Assembly (NCBI RefSeq): GCF_001746365.1
Contig: NZ_MJAJ01000041.1
Span: 18,919-82,918, forward strand
Source of the DNA: Streptomyces sp. LUP30
Lineage (GTDB): Bacteria > Actinomycetota > Actinomycetes > Streptomycetales > Streptomycetaceae
DNA length: 64,000 bases
Direction: 5' to 3'
Shown here: positions 15,962 through 24,247 of the stretch, piece after piece
Numbering within the stretch: the stretch's first letter is position 1
Layout: the number at the start of each line of letters is the position of its first letter
Made by a program: the position numbers and the translations under genes
The notes under the pieces: generated by a model
Databases searched by the model: none
Seen by the model: the letters and a program-made list of their open reading frames with translations, nothing else
Told to the model about the DNA's origin: nothing

Positions 15962-16504
15962 TCACATCGTCAGCAGCATGGCGAGCATGCCGATGCCCAT
16001 CGACAGACGACACGCCCGCGCCACTTCGGGCCGGTCGCCCCAGGCGACGGCGGCCCCGCCCGCGCCGGCGGCCGGCAGCAGCCGCACCCCCGCGAGGAGG
16101 ACGTAGCCGGTGAAGTACGCCAGCAGCGCACCCGTCAGCAGCGGGACTCCCGAGCCGCCGTGTCCGTGGGCGTGAGCGGGCGTGCCGGCCATCACCGCCG
16201 ACATGTACACCATCGCCCCGGCGCCCACCAGATGATGCAGATGATGTGCCCCGGCCCGAGCCGACCACAGCGCCCGCAGGGCCGCCGCGCCGAAGACCAC
16301 GGCGTAAGCGGGCCACGCCCAGGCCGGTGGGGTGAACACGGCCGGCGGCACGGCCATCGCGGCCATCCCGAAGCCCATCAGCGCCTCGCCGCCCGCGGCT
16401 CTGCGCTGTTCCTCGACCCCGCTGCGCATCCGCAGCAGGCAGTAGGCCCCGGTCGCCGCGCACAGCGCGACCAGCAGCCAGCCGGGCGAAGCCGGTCCGT
16501 GCAC
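15962..16504 (-). CDS. DUF5134 membrane protein
   Basis: A 180-residue polytopic membrane protein with five or six predicted helices and His clusters (ARAGAHHLHHLVGAGAM, PAHAHGHGGSG) in loops, features of the DUF5134 family. The function is unknown; the histidines could bind a metal. GTG 16504 is chosen because GGGGAGG lies six bases upstream; the GTG at 16510 would overlap that Shine-Dalgarno sequence. It precedes the M56 peptidase gene and may be co-transcribed with it. Confidence 0.75.
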   Translation of the reverse strand: MHGPASPGWLLVALCAATGAYCLLRMRSGVEEQRRAAGGEALMGFGMAAMAVPPAVFTPPAWAWPAYAVVFGAAALRALWSARAGAHHLHHLVGAGAMVYMSAVMAGTPAHAHGHGGSGVPLLTGALLAYFTGYVLLAGVRLLPAAGAGGAAVAWGDRPEVARACRLSMGIGMLAMLLTM

Positions 16505-16632
16505 GCGCACCTCCCCGCTCGACGTTCACCGACCGCTCGGCGTCCACCGTCGTGGGATGCGATGCCCACGCCGTGCCGCGCGCATGCGGGCGCAAGGGTG
16601 TACGCGGGGAGCATGCGACGGGACGGCTAATA

Positions 16633-16646
16633 TTTCACGAGTAAAA
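16633..16646. promoter_or_regulatory. Probable MarR operator
   Basis: TTTCACGAGTAAAA is an imperfect palindrome of the form TTT.AC..GT.AAA in an unusually A+T-rich stretch (about 16631-16660) directly before the FUSC-marR operon. Position and size suit autoregulation by the MarR protein of the operon. Confidence 0.45.
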
Positions 16647-16660
16647 CACATGCTAAATTG

Positions 16661-18379
16661 ATGCACATGAGCAGTGCGACCCCCCAGCGCCCCCGCCCCC
16701 GACACCGAGCGCGGCACCGGCCCGAACCCCGAAAGCGCCCCGCTCTCCGGCTGCCGCTCGCCGGCGTCCTGCGGCTCGGCCGCCCCTCGGACATCTGGTT
16801 CAAGCCCGCACTGAGCGTGATCGCCGCGGTCGCCCCGCCGAACCTGATCCTGCTGACCCTCGGGCGGCTGGACCTGGCCATGTACACGATGGCCGGATCC
16901 CTGTGCGCCCTCTACGCCCACAACCGCCCTTACGCGGCCCGGGCCCGTGTGCTGGCCGGGGTGGTGCTCGGCATGACCGGCGGCCTGGCCGTCGCCCTGG
17001 TCGCCGCCTCGCTCACCGCGTCCCCCGTCGCCCTGGTCACCGTCGGCGCGCTCCTGGCGGCCGCTCAGAAGGCCCTGTGCGACGCGACCCGCCTCGGGCC
17101 GCCCGCCAACGTCGTCCTCACCTTCATCAGCTCCGCCTCGCTGTTCGTGCCGCAGACCCTCGACCGGGTCCCCGGCCATCTCGGGCTGGCTCTCGCCGCG
17201 GGCGGCTGGGCCTGGCTGATCGGCATGGCGCCCGGACTGGCGCGCCCGCACGGTCCCGAGCGACGCGCCACCGCGCACGCCCTGAACGCGGCCGCCGCCC
17301 GCGTCGACGCGCATGCGGCGGGCGAAGGCGAAGGCCGGACCCGCGCCGCCGCGGCCACCGCCGTGCACGCCGCCTGGAACACCCTCCTGTCGGCCCGTGC
17401 CGGGGAGACGCGCCGAGGGCTGGAGCGGCTCGTCGTGCGGGCCGAGATCGCCCTCGCCGCCCCCGCCGACACCGATCCGGCCCGGCTGCGCGACTGGGCC
17501 CGCGATCTGCGCGGCACCGCACCCGTCCCGTGCCCCGACGACCTCGTCGACGACGACGAACTCATCGGCGTCGACGCCGAAGCCGCCGCCGACCGAACGC
17601 CGTTGAGGCGCCGTCTCGGCCCCCTCGCGCCCATCGCGGCACGCACGGCCCTGGGCTGCGCCCTCGCCGGGTACGCCTCCCTCGCCCTCGGGGTCGGCCG
17701 CCCGTACTGGGCCCTGGTCACCGCGGCGTCCCTCTACCAGGCGAACGTCACCCTCACCTGGAGCCGCGCGGTTCAGCGCGTCGTCGGCAACCTCGTCGGC
17801 GTCCTCGCCTTCGCCGTGCTGGTCCCGCTCGCCCACCTCGCGCAGGCGGCCCTCGTCCTGGTCTGTCTCGCCCTCAACTTCGGCGCGGAGGCGCTGATCA
17901 GCCGCAACTACTGGCTAGGCAGTGTCTGCGTGACCCCGATGGCGCTGCTCATCACCGAGTTCGCTCAGGTCCAGGACCCGGGCCGGCTCATCGCCGAGCG
18001 GCTCGTGGACACCCTGGTCGGCGCCGTGGTCGGTTTCGCCGCCGCGGTGGCCGTCACCAACCGCCGGGCCGGCGACCGTCTGGAGAACGCCCTGACGGCG
18101 GTCGAACGGACCCGGGAGCACGCGGCCCGCCTGACGGCGGAGCCGCATCCGGCCGTCGGAGCTTTGGACGCGGCCCGCCGCGCCCTGGCCGCCGCCCTGG
18201 TCGATCTCCGCGCCACCGCCGACGCCGCGGCCGGCGAGTGGTGGCAGCGCGCCCTGCCGCAGGAGCGGGTCGTGACGGCCGAACAGTCGGGACACCGTAC
18301 GCTCGCGGCGACGGTACGGCGTCAGGGGCTGCTCCTGGACCGGGACGCGAGCGCGAGAGCGGAGGACGTACGGCGATGA
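16661..18379 (+). CDS. FUSC-family membrane transporter
   Basis: A 572-residue protein with the FUSC/aromatic-acid-exporter layout: two blocks of predicted helices (about residues 45-190 and 325-465), each followed by a soluble helical stretch. The second block contains the conserved RPYWALVTAAS..QANVTLTWSRAVQRVVGNLVG region, written here in part. Relatives export aromatic acids or other amphipathic compounds. Two ATGs (16661, 16667) are possible and neither has a Shine-Dalgarno sequence; the leader is very A+T-rich, so translation may start on a short or absent leader. Its stop overlaps the start of the following marR gene (ATGA), so the two are translationally coupled and the MarR protein probably controls this exporter. 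Confidence 0.82.
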   Translation: MHMSSATPQRPRPRHRARHRPEPRKRPALRLPLAGVLRLGRPSDIWFKPALSVIAAVAPPNLILLTLGRLDLAMYTMAGSLCALYAHNRPYAARARVLAGVVLGMTGGLAVALVAASLTASPVALVTVGALLAAAQKALCDATRLGPPANVVLTFISSASLFVPQTLDRVPGHLGLALAAGGWAWLIGMAPGLARPHGPERRATAHALNAAAARVDAHAAGEGEGRTRAAAATAVHAAWNTLLSARAGETRRGLERLVVRAEIALAAPADTDPARLRDWARDLRGTAPVPCPDDLVDDDELIGVDAEAAADRTPLRRRLGPLAPIAARTALGCALAGYASLALGVGRPYWALVTAASLYQANVTLTWSRAVQRVVGNLVGVLAFAVLVPLAHLAQAALVLVCLALNFGAEALISRNYWLGSVCVTPMALLITEFAQVQDPGRLIAERLVDTLVGAVVGFAAAVAVTNRRAGDRLENALTAVERTREHAARLTAEPHPAVGALDAARRALAAALVDLRATADAAAGEWWQRALPQERVVTAEQSGHRTLAATVRRQGLLLDRDASARAEDVRR

Positions 18380-19065
18380 CGGCGACGCAGGGACGGGCAG
18401 CGGCCGGGGACGGGGCACGGAAGGGTTCCGCGGACGGCGACGGGAACGCCCCGGGCGGACGCCCCGCGACCGAGGACCCGACCGCGACCGGCGACCCCAC
18501 CGGCACCACCACCCGGGACCGGGCCGATGACGGCGTCCAGGCCGAGGACGGCGACCCGGCGAGGAACGACACGGTCGCCGCCGTCGTGCGGCAGTGGCAG
18601 ACCGTCCGGCCCGACCTGGACACCGGCCCCATGGAGATCATCGGCCGGGTCAACCGCTGCGCCGCCCTGCTCCAGCAGGCCGAGGACGCGCCCCTGCGGG
18701 GAGTCGGACTGAGCCGACCCGAGTTCGACCTGCTCGGCGCGCTGCGCCGCACCGGCCACGAGCTGACCCCCGGCGAGCTGGCCCGCGAGACGTTCTCCTC
18801 CGGGGCCGCCGTCACCAAACGCCTCAAGCAGCTCACCGAGCGCGGCCTCGTGGAACGCCGCGGCGACACCCGCGACCGCCGGGTCGCGCACCTCCGCCTC
18901 ACGGAAGCCGGCCGGGACCTCGTCGACGGCGTCCTGCCCGAGCAGCTCGCCTACGAGAGCGCGGTCCTGTCCGCCCTGGACGACGGCAGCCAGGGTGAAC
19001 TGGCGGATCTGCTGGGCGAGTTGCTCAGCCGACTGGAGGGACACATGCGGGCGCTGCGGGTCTGA
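18376..19065 (+). CDS. MarR-family regulator
   Basis: A 229-residue MarR-type regulator. The first ~65 residues are a hydrophilic Gly/Asp/Thr-rich tail not found in most family members. The winged-helix core includes LSRPEFDLLGALRR, ELARETFSSGAAVTKRLKQL (recognition helix) and the wing RRGDTRDRRVAHLRLT, followed by the dimerisation helix. It is joined to the FUSC gene by a 4-base ATGA overlap. MarR proteins linked to exporters are usually repressors relieved by small phenolic ligands; that is inference here. A start further downstream, dropping the low-complexity tail, cannot be excluded. Confidence 0.85.
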   Translation: MTATQGRAAAGDGARKGSADGDGNAPGGRPATEDPTATGDPTGTTTRDRADDGVQAEDGDPARNDTVAAVVRQWQTVRPDLDTGPMEIIGRVNRCAALLQQAEDAPLRGVGLSRPEFDLLGALRRTGHELTPGELARETFSSGAAVTKRLKQLTERGLVERRGDTRDRRVAHLRLTEAGRDLVDGVLPEQLAYESAVLSALDDGSQGELADLLGELLSRLEGHMRALRV

Positions 19066-19100
19066 GCGGCGGGCTCGTCGACGAGGGGCCGTCCCGCCGC
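19066..19100. terminator. Hairpin after marR
   Basis: GCGGCGGG (19066-19073) pairs with CCCGCCGC (19093-19100); the loop contains the palindrome CTCGTCGACGAG. It begins directly after the marR stop and lies in the 3' end of the convergent VOC gene. Confidence 0.55.
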
Positions 19101-19833
19101 GGACCGCGCCCGGCGGGTCCCGGAGCACGGCGATCCGCGGACCGTCCGGCACGGAGGTCGGTTCCATGAGGACGGCGCCGCCCGCCTCGACGGCCGTCCG
19201 CGTGCAGGCGTCGACGTCGGCCACCGCGAAGTACGGCAGCCAGTGCGGCGGCACCTCCGGCGGGAACTTCTCGTCCATCGTGATCATGCCGCCGAAGTCG
19301 GCGCCGCCCACGCCCCACTGCACGTAGTTCTCCGAGGAGCCGACGGTCCAGCCGAACACGGTGGTGTAGAAGGTCTCCGCCCGCTCCGGCTCACGGGTCA
19401 GCAGCTCCACCCAGCCGAGCGAGCCGGGCGCGTTGAACAGCCCGGCGCCCGGGAAGGTCCGCGCCTGCCACAGCTGGAACGCGGCGCCGGCCGGATCCAG
19501 GGCGACGACGAAACGGCCCACGTCGAAGACGTCCATCGGACCGACCAGCACCTTGCCGCCGGCCTCCGTGACCAGCCGTGCGCTCACGTCCGCGTCGGTC
19601 ACCGCGAACGACACGCTCCAGGCGCACGGCTGCGCCTGCTGATACAGGGGCGTGAGCGCGGCGACGGCGGTCTCGCCGAGATGCGCGACCGTGTAGCCGC
19701 CCGCCTCCTGCCGCGGATCCGTCTGCGCGCGCCAGCCGAACAACTCCGCGTAGAACCGCTTCGCCTCCTCGAGGTCGCTGGTCCCCAGTTCGGCCCAGCA
19801 GGGCCCGCCGGGCACGGGCGCGTCGAGCTTCAT
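19070..19833 (-). pseudogene. Two-domain VOC protein with damaged 3' end
   Basis: A glyoxalase/VOC-superfamily protein with two tandem beta-alpha-beta-beta-beta units, from CWAELGTSDLEEAKRFYAELFGW to the second half SLGWVELLTREPERAETFYTTVFGW (quoted only as landmarks). Family similarity runs to RIAVLRDPPGA at about 19102. There the usual closing FGV-type residues and stop are missing, and the frame continues without a stop through the antisense strand of the whole marR gene to 18322. A shift of one base would give a stop at 19025. The likely explanation is a recent frameshift or stop loss near 19090-19105, so I mark the end as approximate. The start at 19833 has GGAAGG six bases upstream. The protein may still be functional with an altered tail. 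Confidence 0.55.
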
Positions 19834-20090
19834 GACGTTCCTTCCGACGAAGGGGACCCCTTCCAGCACGCTAAGCCTCGCCCCGGACCGAGGCATCCGC
19901 TGACCGCGACAGCCCGAGATCCCCTCGGTCGGGAAGGGCGGCAGGGGAGGGACGGCACGGGGGAGGGGCCCGGTGGCGCGGAGTCGGACCGGCGTGCGCC
20001 CGCGGAGCCGGAGACGGGATCTCCGACCCGGAGCGGCACCGATCCGCGTCCGCGGCGTCGCCCCTCGTCCGGGCCTCCCGCCGCGGTGGT

Positions 20091-20489
20091 TCAGATGCCC
20101 GGCCGGTACCGCATCGGATGGTCCGCGGGCACTTCCACCAGCACGATCGGGGTGCCGTCCGGGTCCGCGATCCACATCTCGACCAGCCCCCACGGCTCCT
20201 TCACCGGGGGACGGACGATCTCGACCCCCTCGGCCCGCAGCTCGTCGTGCGCGGCCGTCACGTCGTCGACCTGCAGCCACAGCCGTACCGCGGGGTCGGG
20301 CGGCATCGGCGTCCCCGAGCGGCCGGAGAGCTCCAGAAAACCGCCGCCGAGGAAATAGACGACTCCGCGTTCCGGTCCCGTGCCGAACTCGCGGAAGACG
20401 GCCAGCCCCAGCCGCTCCCCGTAGAAGGCACGGGAGCGTTCGGGATCGGTGGGGCGGAGCAAGGTCCTACTGCTGAGTACATGCACCAT
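20091..20489 (-). CDS. VOC-family (glyoxalase-like) protein
   Basis: A 132-residue single-unit VOC protein. Typical landmarks are RPTDPERSRAFYGERLGL near the start, the central WLQVDDVTAAHDELRAEGVEI, and the closing EMWIADPDGTPIVLVE. VOC proteins form dimers with a metal site and include glyoxalases, dioxygenases and antibiotic-binding proteins; the substrate here is unknown. It is a lone gene divergent from the GNAT gene, with 73 bases between them. The 257 bases after its stop (19834-20090) hold no supported gene. Confidence 0.82.
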   Translation of the reverse strand: MVHVLSSRTLLRPTDPERSRAFYGERLGLAVFREFGTGPERGVVYFLGGGFLELSGRSGTPMPPDPAVRLWLQVDDVTAAHDELRAEGVEIVRPPVKEPWGLVEMWIADPDGTPIVLVEVPADHPMRYRPGI

Positions 20490-20562
20490 GCATCCTGACC
20501 CTACCGGCGCGGCGTTAGGCTCACCCGTGCCCCAGAGATGTCAGAGACCGGAGATCGCCCGC

Positions 20563-21102
20563 ATGGACACCGCCGCCACCGACCTGACCTTCCGCGATGC
20601 CACCGCCGCCGACGTCGACGCCCTGGTCCGGCTCATCGAGTCCGCCTACCGCGGTGACTCCAGCCGGGCCGGGTGGACGACGGAAGCGGACATCCTGCAG
20701 GGGCAGCGGACCGACCCCGACGGCGTGCTCGCGGTCGTCGAGGCGCCCGACAGCAGGCTGCTCACGGTCGAGCAGGACGGCCGGATCGTCGCCTGCTGCC
20801 AGCTCGAGCACCGCGGCGACCACGCCTACTTCGGCATGTTCGCGGTCAGCCCCACGGCGCAGGGCTCCGGGCTCGGCAAGGCCGTCATGGCGCGGGCCGA
20901 GCGAGAGGCGCGCGAGGGCTGGGGCGTCGCCGAGATGCACATGACCGTGATCTCCGTTCGTGAGGACCTCATCGCCTGGTACGAGCGCCGCGGCTACCGC
21001 CGTACGGGACGGATGACCCCCTTCCCGTACGGCGACGAGCGCTTCGGCATCCCGCAGCGCGACGACCTGCAGTTCGAGCTGCTGGTCAAGGAACTCGCGT
21101 GA
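20563..21102 (+). CDS. GNAT-family N-acetyltransferase
   Basis: A 179-residue acetyl-CoA-dependent acetyltransferase. The fold is complete: LTFRDATAADVDALVRLI at the N-terminus, the beta4/acetyl-CoA pyrophosphate loop as FAVSPTAQGSGLGKAVM (Q/RxxGxG/A = QGSGLG), and the C-terminal WYERRGYRRTGRMTPFPYG. The acceptor is unknown. ATG 20563 is taken as the start because the fold begins there and GGAG occurs ten bases upstream; the frame is open further upstream into the divergent promoter region. Confidence 0.85.
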   Translation: MDTAATDLTFRDATAADVDALVRLIESAYRGDSSRAGWTTEADILQGQRTDPDGVLAVVEAPDSRLLTVEQDGRIVACCQLEHRGDHAYFGMFAVSPTAQGSGLGKAVMARAEREAREGWGVAEMHMTVISVREDLIAWYERRGYRRTGRMTPFPYGDERFGIPQRDDLQFELLVKELA

Positions 21103-21118
21103 GCGCCGGGCCGGGTCT

Positions 21119-21802
21119 TCAGGCCGTGAAGCGGCCGGTGCGCCTGATCTCGGGGTAGTCGGTGGTCGCGCCGTCGAGTTCGAAGGCGCGGACGAGCCGC
21201 AGCTGGTCCTGGGTGTTGACCACCCAGCCGATGATCCGCAGGTCGCGCTTGCGGGCCTCCTCGACGATCTCCAGCGTGAGGCGCCTGAGGTTGAGGCAGA
21301 GCGTGGCGGCCCCGGCGGTCACCGCCCGGTCCACGATGTCGAGGCCGTAGCGGCTGCCGATGAGCGCGGTGCGCACCCCGGGGACCAGCCGCCCGATCTC
21401 CGCGACGGCCTCGTCGTGGAAGGAGGACACCTCCACCCGCTCCACCAGGTCCCGGGCGTGCATCACCTCGGCCAGCGCCCGTGCCGCCTGGACGTCCTTG
21501 ATCTCGGCCTGCAGCGGTGAGCGCACGGCGTCCAGGACCTCCTCGAAGACCGGCACGCGCTCCCCGTGGCCCGCGTCGAGGGTCCGCAGCTCGGCGAGGG
21601 TCTGCTCGGCGATGGCCCCGGCGCCGTCGGTCGTGCGGTCCACGTCGGGGTCGTGCATGACCACGAGCGCGCCGTCCTTGCTCAGGTGCAGATCGAGTTC
21701 GATGGTGTCGAGGCCGGCCTGCTCGGCGGCGACGAAGGAACGCAGGGTGTTCTCGGGCTCGACGCCCATCACTCCGCGGTGACCGATGGTGAGGAAGTTC
21801 AA
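21119..21802 (-). CDS. Glycerophosphodiester phosphodiesterase
   Basis: A 227-residue cytosolic GDPD-family enzyme, which hydrolyses glycerophosphodiesters to glycerol-3-phosphate and an alcohol. The catalytic motifs are GHRGVMGVEPENT (residues 6-18), IELDLHLSKDG (about 36-46) and VMHDPDVDRTTDG (about 49-61), containing the HR(GxxxxxPENT), ExD and H residues of the family. The start is probably the TTG at 21802, which gives LNFLTIGHRG at the usual position; only a weak GGAAACGAG sequence precedes it. The frame extends upstream to 22231, but that part is antisense to the DUF6421 promoter and start. Convergent with the GNAT gene, with 16 bases between. Confidence 0.82.
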   Translation of the reverse strand: MNFLTIGHRGVMGVEPENTLRSFVAAEQAGLDTIELDLHLSKDGALVVMHDPDVDRTTDGAGAIAEQTLAELRTLDAGHGERVPVFEEVLDAVRSPLQAEIKDVQAARALAEVMHARDLVERVEVSSFHDEAVAEIGRLVPGVRTALIGSRYGLDIVDRAVTAGAATLCLNLRRLTLEIVEEARKRDLRIIGWVVNTQDQLRLVRAFELDGATTDYPEIRRTGRFTA

Positions 21803-21999
21803 GGCGCGACTCGTTTCCGTCGACGGCTGGGCCGGGGGGAGCACGTGAGCCGACGGCCGTGGGCCGGCCAGGACATGCGTGCGTCCTCGGAGTTCCCTAC
21901 CCGCCCTGCCCGCGCGGAAGCGTCGCCCTTCCGGTGTCCGGCAGGAAAAAGTGCGGTGAAGATGCGAACACGCAGGATAATTTCCCGAAGGTCCACTTG

Positions 22000-22048
22000 C
22001 TGGAGGAAACCTCGTATGCATACGGTGTGCTGACGCGAGGTTCTCCAG
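22000..22048 (+). promoter_or_regulatory. Nested palindromes in DUF6421 leader
   Basis: CTGGAGGAAACCTCG (22000-22014) and CGAGGTTCTCCAG (22036-22048) can pair with a two-base bulge, and between them lies the perfect 10-bp palindrome GTATGCATAC (22014-22023). The element ends just before the Shine-Dalgarno sequence GGAGGATGGGAC of the DUF6421 gene. A TTGCTG (21998-22003) and TACGGT (22021-22026) pair with 18-base spacing could be the promoter, in which case the palindrome is an operator. Confidence 0.5.
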
Positions 22049-22061
22049 TGGAGGATGGGAC

Positions 22062-23459
22062 ATGACGGAAATTCTTGTGCAGGCAGCTACGGAGGATCGG
22101 GTTCCTCCGACGACCAGGGTGGTGGAGCACCCGGCGTGGCGCGTGCTCAAGGATGCCGTGGAAGCGATCCGGCCCTGGCAGGCCAAGGACGGATCGATCG
22201 ACTTCACGGCCGAGGACGCACCGCCGCGCACGGACGCCGAGCAGGCGGTCCAGCGGGTGATCGACGCCGTCGAGGAGCTCTCCCCGCTGCTCCCGCACGA
22301 CGCCGACTACCACCGTGCCCTGGCGAAGGACCTGCGGGTCTGGGCCGACGGCGGCTTCGAGGTGCCGGACTTCCTCGACTCGCTGCTGGCCTTCCAGCCC
22401 GCGGCGAACCGTGCGGACGGCCTGCAGCACCTGGTCGTCTTCGCGATGTACACGCAGAACGGCAACCCGGACCGCAACCTGGAGGCGGTCGTGCTGCGCA
22501 TGGTGTGGCCGGACTGGCTGGCCGAGCTGGAGCGCACGCGCTACGACAACCCGCTGTTCTGCGGCATCACCTTCGAGGACTTCACGGCTGGCTACGACAC
22601 CAACTCGGCCGTGCTCTTCCCGGAGACCATCGCCGTCCGTGAAGCGCCGGAACGTTTCTCCTGGGGTGGCATCTTCTGCGACCGTGAGGCGGCCCGCTTC
22701 CGCCGGGTCACCGACGCCGCCGTCGACGTGCTGGGCCTGGAGCTGCCCGAGGACATCGCCGCCATGGTCCACGACCAGAAGCGCTGCGAAGAGGCCTTCG
22801 TGCTCTGGGATATGATCCACGACCGCACCCACAGCCACGGCGACCTGCCCTTCGACCCGTTCATGATCAAGCAGCGCCAGCCGTTCTGGATGTACGGCCT
22901 GGAGGAGCTGCGCTGTGACCTCACCGCCTTCAAGGAGGCCGTGAAGCTGCAGGACGACGGCGTCCCGCAGGCCCGTGACGTGCAGTACGCGGTCCTCTTC
23001 GACCGCATGTTCCGCTTCCCCGTCACGGGCGAGCGCGTGCGCAACTACGACGGCCTCGGCGGCCAGCTGCTCTTCGCCTACCTGCACAAGCACGACGTCG
23101 TCCGCTGGACCGACAACAAGCTGCACATCGACTGGCAGCGCGCCCCGCAGGTCACCAACCAGCTCTGCGCCGACATCGAGCAGCTCTACCGGGACGGCAT
23201 CGACCGCCCCAAGCTCGTCCACTGGTTCGCCGGCTACGAGCTGGTCTCGACCTACCTCGCGCCGCACCCGGGCTCCAAGTGGGCCAAGGGTCCCGACGCC
23301 CTGGACCTCGACCAGCCGCCCCGCAAACTCGTGGACGACGTGCTTCCGGACGAGTTTCCGCTGAGCATGTTCTTTGAGGCACTGTCCAAGAAGCTGAAGA
23401 GCGTGATCGCCTCGACCCGGGGCATCACGGCGGACAGCGCCGAGCGGATCGCCGCGTGA
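22062..23459 (+). CDS. DUF6421 family protein
   Basis: A 465-residue soluble protein matching the Streptomyces family DUF6421; no function is known. The sequence is rich in conserved aromatic and acidic/His motifs that look like an active or metal site: FAMYTQNGNPDRNLEA (about 128-143), LWDMIHDRTHSHGDLPFDPFMIKQRQ (about 248-273, quoted as a landmark in part: MIHDRTHSHGDLP), and YAYLHKHDVVRWTDNKL-like segment near 345. A strong GGAGGATGGGAC sequence supports ATG 22062. It is the first gene of a coupled operon with an SDR enzyme and threonine aldolase, which suggests an enzymatic role related to amino- or hydroxy-acid metabolism, by context only. Confidence 0.8.
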   Translation: MTEILVQAATEDRVPPTTRVVEHPAWRVLKDAVEAIRPWQAKDGSIDFTAEDAPPRTDAEQAVQRVIDAVEELSPLLPHDADYHRALAKDLRVWADGGFEVPDFLDSLLAFQPAANRADGLQHLVVFAMYTQNGNPDRNLEAVVLRMVWPDWLAELERTRYDNPLFCGITFEDFTAGYDTNSAVLFPETIAVREAPERFSWGGIFCDREAARFRRVTDAAVDVLGLELPEDIAAMVHDQKRCEEAFVLWDMIHDRTHSHGDLPFDPFMIKQRQPFWMYGLEELRCDLTAFKEAVKLQDDGVPQARDVQYAVLFDRMFRFPVTGERVRNYDGLGGQLLFAYLHKHDVVRWTDNKLHIDWQRAPQVTNQLCADIEQLYRDGIDRPKLVHWFAGYELVSTYLAPHPGSKWAKGPDALDLDQPPRKLVDDVLPDEFPLSMFFEALSKKLKSVIASTRGITADSAERIAA

Positions 23460-24247
23460 GCGACCTGCGTACCGAGAACACTGCTCAGGAGGCGAGGAAC
23501 ATGGGGAACGGGGCTCTCAGCGGTGCGGTGATCGCGGTGGCCGGCGCGGGCGGACCCGCGGGCCGGGCGGCGCTGCTCAGGCTTGCCGAGGCGGGCGCGA
23601 CCGTCGTCGGCGCGGACAACGACCCGGAACGTCTGGCGGAGGCCGTCGACGCGGCCCGCTACGGGGCCGGCGGCGCCACCGTCACCGGTGAGCCCGTCGA
23701 CCTGCTCGACCTGGACTCGACCCGTGACTGGGCGCTCCGTGTCGAGAAGGACTTCGGGCGCATCGACGGCGTGGTCCACCTCGTCGGCGGCTGGCGTGGC
23801 AGCGAGACCTTCATCAAGACCAGCCTGGACGACTGGGACTTCCTGGAGCTGCTGCTCATCAAGACCGTGCAGCACACCTCGCTCGCCTTCTTCGAGGGCC
23901 TCCAGCGCAGCGAGCGCGGCCGGTACGTGCTGATCAGCGCCTCCGGCGCCACGAAGCCCACCGCGGGCAACGCCGCGTACGCCGCCGCCAAGGCCGCCGC
24001 CGAGGCCTGGACCCTGGCGCTCGCCGACGCCTTCCGCAAGGCGGGGGGCGCCGACGGCCCGACCTCCGCGGCTGCGATCCTGGTGGTGAAGGCGCTGGTG
24101 CACGAGGCGATGCGCGCCGACCGCCCCAACGCGAAGTTCGCGGGTTTCACGGACGTCAAGGACCTGGCCGAGGCCATCGCCGGGGTCTGGGAGAAGCCCG
24201 CCACCGAAGTGAACGGACAGCGTCTGTGGCTCACCGAGCAGCCGTGA
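23456..24247 (+). CDS. Short-chain dehydrogenase/reductase
   Basis: A 263-residue SDR oxidoreductase. The Rossmann motif is VAGAGGPAGRAAL (a variant of TGxxxGxG), the NAG-like strand is HLVGGW, and the catalytic motif is SASGATKPTAGNAAYAAAKAA (Ser...YxxxK). GTG 23456 overlaps the DUF6421 stop (GTGA); a second start at ATG 23501 with GAGG close upstream would remove 15 residues and begin nearer the Rossmann fold. Either way the gene is coupled to its neighbours: its own stop overlaps the GTG of the aldolase gene. Substrate unknown. Confidence 0.85.
   Translation: MSDLRTENTAQEARNMGNGALSGAVIAVAGAGGPAGRAALLRLAEAGATVVGADNDPERLAEAVDAARYGAGGATVTGEPVDLLDLDSTRDWALRVEKDFGRIDGVVHLVGGWRGSETFIKTSLDDWDFLELLLIKTVQHTSLAFFEGLQRSERGRYVLISASGATKPTAGNAAYAAAKAAAEAWTLALADAFRKAGGADGPTSAAAILVVKALVHEAMRADRPNAKFAGFTDVKDLAEAIAGVWEKPATEVNGQRLWLTEQP

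Noticed and set aside
14222..16630. 802-codon plus-strand frame over the PAP2, M56 and DUF5134 genes
   Set aside because: Three supported genes occupy the other strand and the translation is low-complexity.
18322..19102. The full open frame of the VOC protein across the marR gene
   Set aside because: It is antisense to a well-supported MarR gene and has no family similarity; the continuation reflects a lost stop in a high-G+C sequence.
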